Source of the DNA: Asterochloris sp. CNOR1
Lineage: Eukaryota > Chlorophyta > Trebouxiophyceae > Trebouxiales > Trebouxiaceae
Assembly: GCA_963969365.1 (NCBI GenBank)
Contig: OZ017759.1
Coordinates: 1,984,001-2,048,000 of the forward strand
Reading direction: 5' to 3'
Length of the DNA stretch: 64,000 bases
Made by a program: the position numbers and the translations under genes. Positions 58,101 to 64,000 of this stretch are shown here, in pieces (position 1 is the stretch's first letter; every line of letters starts with the position of its first letter). The notes under the pieces are model-generated. The model was not told the DNA's origin. It did no database searches and was given only the letters and a program-made list of their open reading frames with translations.

Positions 58101-61100
58101 CAGGCCCATCCTCAGGGTTGCCTTGCGGGCAGAGATTTCTTTCTTAGGGCCCACCTTCAATATCTGTGCTGACAAGAGTCACATCGTTGCCCAGCTCTGC
58201 ACGGCAATACTGATATATTCAACTGTCAGGTGAGTGAGACAGCATGGCAGCTAGGCCGAAGGCACTGCGTCACCCAAGCCAAGTCTTGGTAGCAGGCCAG
58301 TAGCAAGCGTGATGCAGCAGCACACCAGGAAAGCTGTCTGGAGCCAAGAACAGCCGAGCAGACCCAACAGTTCCAAAGCGCCTGCTGAAGGCCCTGCGTG
58401 CTCAAACTGCCCACTGCCACTTGAGCAGTGTACAACTCACAAAGCACACCAGGCCTGCATCTTGGCTCCAGACTACACAGCACCCTTCTGCATTTACAAA
58501 GCAGAAGCAGGTGCAACAGGAAAGCAGCAGACTGGTGTAATCTGTCCCTTGCAGGGCACGTTACCTGGAGGGCTCGCGCGGCCCCGCTGCGCAGCAAAGT
58601 CTACCTGCTGAACCGCCCCAGCCCACCAAGGGGTCTGGGCATGGCCCTCCATCCCCAGACCCTGCAAGCCTTTGCCTCAACAGCCCCTGCACCCTTCTGG
58701 CGCAGCCCATTCAGAGCCGCTGCTGCCCACCCTCAGCAGCTGCAGACTTGCCTGGCGGCCCTGCTCGCTTGCGTCGTAGAGTAGCCTGCTCCTGCAGTAC
58801 TGCTCCCAGCCTGAAGAACCTGAAGGCAGCCCAGGGCAGCCCCAGCAGCACAAGCGCTCCCAGGACTGTGGGCAGGATGATGGCCAGCAGCAGGGTCACC
58901 ATGTTGTGTGGCTTCATGGGAACACAGGTGGGCAGTGTGTTGTTGGTGGTGCTGAACTGGAGCGTGGTTCCGGCCTCGCATGCACATCTCTGCAAGCAGG
59001 CACTCCACAGGCTGGTGGCCGTGATCTGGTCATGCTACCTGCAAGTTACTTGAAGGCAGCAGCTGCAGCACCTGTACCAGGGGTGTGATTTCGCTGTGGT
59101 TCTATCTGTCAGAGGGCAAAGTGGAGTGAATGGCATGTGATGCGGGTAAAACGAGAATCAAGTGTGCAGGTGGCTGGCTGCATAGCAGCGCAGGGTGTTT
59201 GACAGTAGCCTGGAGGCTGCGGTGCCTGGGGAGAGGGGCGGGCTGAAGCTGCTGCATGAGTGTTGCAGCTGCTGCGCGATGGCGCATGGCACTGCAGAGG
59301 CTCCTTGCTGGGATTGGCACATTGTTTGCACATGAGCAGCCCCAGCAGAGAAATGTTTGCTGCAGCCCTGCCTCCTCATGGCAAGCCATTCAGGCGATGC
59401 TGTTGCGCACCTGATAGTCAAACAGCTTGGGGTCAAACACCATCTGCATGGATGTTGTCAAGGGAGGCAGCGTGTCCAGGTCGCTGCACAGGAGGTGTGC
59501 GATGGAGGGCAGTGACGTCATCGTACTGCAGGGGCAGCAGAGTGCAGAGTGCAGCATAGACTCTGAAAGGCTGGAGGTAGATGTGCGGGCAAGCCCAGCA
59601 ATGCATAGCAGCCATTCGCAAGGCGCTACGGCCAAGGGGGCACCTAACACCAGTTGCAGGTGCTGCCAGAGTCTGCTAGGGTGAGCATAGACCGAAGCAC
59701 TGCTGCACAAGTAAGCACTTGCTCGGGATCAGCTGGGACTCAGAAGATGCCGACGTTGCAGGAGCTTTACTGGACTGCATGGAAGTGATCACTCACTTGC
59801 CATAAGTGAGCCAGCTGGGCAGATACTCCCCTCTGGAGTTGGGCCGTGAAATATTCCCAGAAATGCTTGTGTTGCCAATGTTGAGGTTGATCAGGTTTGC
59901 TAGTGTACCCATGCTGTCTGGCAGGGGCCCCGTCAAATTGTTGTTGCCCAGGTCCAGATACTGGAGGCCCGTCTGGTTGCCCAAGGAGGCTGGCAGAGTG
60001 CCTGTGAGTTGGTTCCCACCAGCCTGGATGACCTGGGGGCAAGCATGGCAGGCAGTGTTGAATTGTTAAACCCTTGGTGCAGTGCAAGTCGCCCTTAAGA
60101 CATCACAACATGTACCAAAACAGCTTGATTAATGCATGTTCTGCTCCAGCATGGCACCTGTGAAGTCTCCCGCACCCATACTGACATTTTAAGGGGGAAG
60201 AGAGGCTCTGCCCAGAGTCCGACGTCAGTGGCTGCCTCTATGCAGGAACCTCTGCACGGGTGCGTGCACAGCTCACCTCAATTAGATTCGAGTACCATTC
60301 TTCGGGTAGGGTCCCTTCAAACTGCAAAGAAGTGGCAGCTCACCCGTTAGGCAAGCTAGCTGCCGAATCATTAAATGTGCAACTTGCTCACATCAGGCTG
60401 TCAACAGGCTGCTGTGAGGACTTGCACATTGGTGTCAACAGGGGTAATGTCAGGCCTCACCTGGTTGTATGAAACCTGCACACGCTGCAGCAGTGGGTAA
60501 AACTGAAGGACATCAAAAGGCCGCCCCGTCATCATGTTGCCCCTGACATCAATGGTCTGCACCGCGTATGCAGTAGGGGCATCAGTACGTCTGGCTTTTG
60601 GACACGTGTCTTTCTCAAGGTTTCATTTGCTTCAGCATGACACATGTGTCTCACCCTGATGGGCAGGAAAATGAATGATGGGTCAAGGGCGCCAGTCAAG
60701 CTGTTCTTGCCAAGTCGAAGTTCCAACGTGGAAGCTGTACCAAGGCACAGGCAACATTAGCAAAAGCTTGTGCATGAGCCATGCAGTGGCGCGCCAGGCA
60801 CTGCACAAGATCCTGCAGTTCTTGGCACAGCAAGCCTTGCCGTTCCATTCCCGGGCCGTGACGATGTTGGGTGGCGGGATTGGGCCTGAGAGGTTGCAGC
60901 TGACGCAGGCCCACTGCTCCCTGAAGGCAGCAGAAAAATGCTCACTGTTGCTGACCATACCCAGGCATCATGCAACACACCTGCTCCCTGTGACCAGCAG
61001 GGCAGCAGGTGTGTGCACACACAGCAATGCTGAGTCTGATCAGCAACAAGCACATGCATGGATGAGTTGTACTCACAGGCCCGCAGCTGACAGCCAATCA

Positions 61101-62750
61101 CTTGGTATGCTGCCGGCAAAGGAGTTGTAGCTAGCTGAAAAGTAGGCCAGCGTCGTCATGCCTGACATGGACGGAAGCTGGCCTCTCAGCAGGTTGTGGT
61201 CCTGCACAAAGCAGTAAGCAGAGGTCTCAGCCAGCCAACTTTGAGAAGGCTTGCAGACTGTCAACCGCCGACCATAGGTACTGCGCTGCATTGTCCAACA
61301 GCGGGCTGCAGCTAGCAAGGCATTATGCAGGGGACTGCACTTGAAACATTAGCGTGTGGTTCAAGTTTGCGTAGTACACATGGCCTGAGTCAGACAAAGT
61401 GATGCTGGCAACCTGTGGCTGCGTTTATGCAGCTGAGCACGGCACTGTCAGAAAGTGATTGCCGCTTGCTTACTGCTGCAGCGCACAACTTGCACTGCTG
61501 GCAGGTGGGCTGCAGGTGCAATGATGCCACCGGAGTGCCGCGTAGCCAATGTGTACGTGCAAGGCAGAATGCGCTGTGTGGGCAGACAGAGTGCAAACAT
61601 TACCAGTATTAGGCGCTCCAGGGCTGAGAGGGTAAACAGTGAGCTTGGTATTGTGCCTGTCAACGAGTTGACAGACAGCTCCACGTCAGCAAGCTGGCTA
61701 AAGTTGCCAAGTGCTGCAGGGATGGTGCCCCTTATGCTGTTGCCTGCAGATCAGGCAGGTCAACTGGCTGTCAGGAAGCAGCCCTGCATGAACCGCTCTA
61801 AGGCCTTGAAAGCACCGTCAAAATGCTCAAGGCCGGTAGTGAGGACCCCTGCACACTGCCCAGTGAGTATTGGTGCGCCAGTGCAGGCCTCACTGCAGAG
61901 AAACTTGCGCAAAGACTCCTTTAGTGCTGCCAAAGCCTTGCCAGATCAACATTGCAGGAGCATTGCAGCAGGCAAAACAGCTCACCGTGTAGATCAATGA
62001 GTTGTAGCGATGGGGCTAGTGCCTGCCATACTGAGTCATTCACATCTGACAAGCTTCCGCTGAGCTGCTCAAGGGGCCAAACGATCTGCATGATGGCGTG
62101 CAGCTGGGTGCAGAACACGCCAGTGGAGACAGCTGCATTGCAGGAATTTGCATAGGGTCACACTGGGCAAACTGCAGCCTTTATCTGCTGCAAGCATATC
62201 TGCAGCGACACAGAACGCATCATGCCCGCCACCAGTGCACACAATGTAAGGCATCAAGCATTGCAGCAGGGCAAGCCATATTCATCGACTGTGCTGCAGC
62301 CTGCGCACATGGGATTACACAGCCAGCTGCTGCTTGCTCTGCTACCTGAGATATAGTAGGGTGGGGACAGGCGAGGGATCTCTGCGCAGCAGCTGACCCC
62401 AGTATACTGACAGTGAGCTGGCAGGGCTGAGATGTCTACGCCAGGGGTGCCCGCGCCAGCTGGATAAGTCTGAGTGATTGTCAGGTTCTCTAAGGGGTAG
62501 CCACTGAGTGCAAGCCTCAGCTCAGCAATGGCTGCACCCTGCAATGCCTGCAGGTCAGAGTGAGATCAGTGGAGCCTTGAAAATGGTGAACTCTCATCTC
62601 ATGAGATTGGCCCTGCACAATCCCCAGGGCAATCAGTGTGAAGAATGCACCTACCTGGCATGTGTCATTGCAGACCTGGCCATCCACAGTCCGGCCAATA
62701 CTGAGAAGCCATACAATCATGCCAATCAGGGGAGCACGGGCCGGCCTCAT
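49193..62750 (-). CDS. LRR receptor with two class III nucleotide cyclase domains (paralogue X)
   Basis: Signal peptide exon 62655-62750 (MRPARAPLIGMIVWLLSIG), a cap region ending HCQYTGVSCC, then LRR exons (GTIPAALGNFSQLADVELSV, NLLRGQLPSMSG, LELRLGKNSLTGALD, LDLGNNNLTGPLPDSMG; 62.1-59.8 kb). Conserved FDPKLFDYQV (59.42 kb), a Cys-rich segment, one membrane span (MVTLLLAIILPTVLGALVLL) and [10 protein letters not shown] (58.74 kb) follow. C1: DVTLVSTDIEG at 58.17, STELWEFD and ATEGDAFLIAF at 57.9-57.7, FHGLCVRMGLATG at 56.6, EVLTRCRAIADVA at 56.3, [11 protein letters not shown] at 54.8. C2: VTIVFVNIPSWP at 54.33, NGYECQHSEGDLMLAF at 53.6, FSGPRVRMG at 53.0, SGRADYFG at 52.65, [14 protein letters not shown] at 52.27, YRFKGIPGVHTVLSL at 50.15. 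The last exon (49193-49399) ends GVQTASA. It would sense an apoplastic ligand and make cyclic nucleotide inside; Asp in RADYFG favours cAMP. Confidence 0.82.
53318..53342. repeat. AT-rich palindrome in cyclase X intron
   Basis: CCCTTATA and its reverse complement TATAAGGG flank a nine-base AT-rich loop, in an otherwise GC-rich intron between C2 exons. It could form a small hairpin; no element around it was recognised. Confidence 0.6.
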
Positions 62751-63074
62751 CCCGTTGCCGGCGAGGGCGAGCACACCAAGTAGAGGCTTGACAATCAACG
62801 CATGACAAGCCAACGGTTTGCGGTGTTCGGGGAGTCAGGTAGGTGGGCAGTCTGTTGTCAAGGTTAGTGTCTCGACAACAGACGGATGATCCTATCAGGA
62901 TCAGCTGTTGACCAAGCTGCCAGGACTTAGCGAGAATTCAGGTCTGAACTTCAAGTCGTGGGGTGCACTACATAATCAAGTAGTTCATTAACCAGCCCAT
63001 CATTTCAACGGCAGGCGGTGAAATGTCTGGTCCAGAGCTGAGTAGCTAAGCCTGGTGTGCAGACTCAACACTGA
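62751..63074. other. Promoter gap upstream of paralogue X
   Basis: About 320 bp between the TPR gene's stop and the start codon of the cyclase gene; both genes are on the minus strand. It must contain the cyclase promoter. No motif stands out. Confidence 0.5.
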
Positions 63075-64000
63075 TCAGAGCAGCCGGGCCAGCTTGCCAA
63101 AGGACATCACTGGGGCAGTCAGGCCCAGCCCCACTGCGGTGCGCAGGCACTGCTCAGCCTCGTCTGGGCGTCCCTGCAGCTCATGCACCCTGCCTAGGCT
63201 GTACCAGCCATCACGCCGGTGGGGCTCATAGCGCAAGCCATCAACCAGGTACCCCTGCAGCAGTGGCAGGCAGCAAAAGCATAAGCAGGCAGCGGCAGGG
63301 ACACTTCACCAGGGCAAGCTCACCACCATGTGGGCCCACAGGTGGCAGGAATTCTTGCCAGCAGTTAAATGATCACCGATCCTGCCTCAACACCACGGGG
63401 CATGAGCAGGCAGCAAGGGCAGGTAGGCACACTGTAAGCTCAGGGACTGTTGGTTGCAGGAGAGGTTCAGCAGAAATCATACCCACACCACTACCCGTGA
63501 TGCTGCGCCGACCGCCTCCTGCCTCTACTAGCCAGTCGTGAAGCATGGAAAGGGCCACTCAGCTGTGCAGGGTTCCCACTGAGGGCATTCTGCCAGGCCA
63601 TGCAGGCCTGGTTCGCAGCCAATTAGCACGGACATGGGCCACCAAGGTGTGCTGATTCTCACTGACGGCAGACTGCTAGGCTGTAAGGGCCCACCAAACC
63701 ACTGTGCTTTCACTGCTGGCATGCTGCTGACGACTGAGACCCCTGTCTCTGCGGCCCAGCCAGGAGTACCCACATACATGGCAATGCAGAGTGGCCCTGG
63801 TCTGTGCTTCCGCCAACAAATTAGGCACTCTGCTGCAGTGACCAGCCAGCTGGGCAGTGGTCACCTTGAGGCTGTGGCTTGTGCACAGGGCGCTTGAGTG
63901 TTCCCACTGCACAGCTCAATGAGACACTTGGCTTGCACTGCGGTTGCCTGCCACCACAGGCTGGCTGCCAAACTCACCTTGGCAATGCCAGGCCTCTGTG
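63075..64000 (-). CDS. TPR protein, C-terminal part (TTC7/NPG1-like), 5' end outside window
   Basis: The last exon, 63075-63254, encodes 59 residues: GYLVDGLRYEPHRRDGWYSL, then GRVHELQGRPDEAEQCLRTA, then VGLGLTAPVMSFGKLARLL and a stop. This is a tetratricopeptide hairpin (W..LG...  ..G....A...  A) followed by an APV..F tail that resembles the C-terminus of TTC7/NPG1 proteins, which scaffold the phosphatidylinositol 4-kinase complex at the plasma membrane. With so little sequence the family is tentative. A donor (CCAAG then GTGAGT) marks the end of an upstream exon at about 63978-64000. No exon was resolved between 63.26 and 63.97 kb. Confidence 0.6.

Noticed and set aside
36444-62750. LRR receptor kinase or plain receptor guanylyl cyclase
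   Set aside because: No kinase motifs (VAVK, HRD, DFG) occur between the membrane span and the cyclase domains, and the purine-contact position in C2 is Asp rather than the Cys of guanylyl cyclases.
1-64000. Bacterial operon, CRISPR array, tRNA or rRNA genes
   Set aside because: Genes are intron-rich and eukaryotic. No direct repeat-spacer pattern, tRNA cloverleaf or rRNA core sequence was recognised on either strand.

Overview
This window looks like nuclear DNA of a green alga, most likely a trebouxiophyte. Its genes are dense, moderately GC-rich and split by many short GT-AG introns, often with a TGCAG acceptor. Their products match plant and algal families (ELMO, WLM-PUB, DHRS7-type reductase, RING-H2, class III cyclases). 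The species call is inference. Gene models were built by eye: where exons are listed, the splice sites were read directly and the reading phase checked across each junction. For the two giant cyclase genes only landmark exons are given.

Layout. 1-3.4 kb: 3' part of a WLM-PUB metalloprotease gene (+). 4.4-6.9 kb: left arm of a 2.57-kb inverted duplication, holding a secreted Cys-rich protein gene and a stranded fragment of a SUMO-like gene. 7.3-10.0 kb: ELMO-domain gene (+), convergent with a membrane-anchored short-chain reductase (-, 10.2-13.2 kb). 15.6-16.8 kb: intact SUMO-like-domain gene (+). Its end and the second secreted-protein gene (-, 17.2-18.9 kb) form the right arm of the duplication.

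19.2-29.6 kb is a mobile-element island: an HUH endonuclease-like reading frame with a strong hairpin downstream, a ten-exon Crypton/Ndc10-like tyrosine recombinase gene that reads through cleanly, and, head-to-head with it, the remains of a Crinkler-RHS-type gene (NTPase plus nuclease). 30.8-33.6 kb: a RING-H2 gene (-) with an N-terminal membrane segment. 33.6-36.4 kb: no gene recognised, one short tandem repeat.

36.4-62.8 kb is filled by two tandem paralogous giant genes on the minus strand. Each encodes a signal peptide, plant-type leucine-rich repeats, a juxtamembrane segment, a membrane span and two class III nucleotide cyclase domains in one chain. The first cyclase domain keeps the metal-binding aspartates but lacks the Asn of the transition-state pair; the second lacks the first metal aspartate but keeps Asn and Arg and an adenylyl-cyclase-type Asp. 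This is the division of labour of animal membrane adenylyl cyclases, here under an LRR ectodomain, and is the best candidate for an undescribed system in the window. 63.1-64 kb: 3' end of a TPR gene (-).
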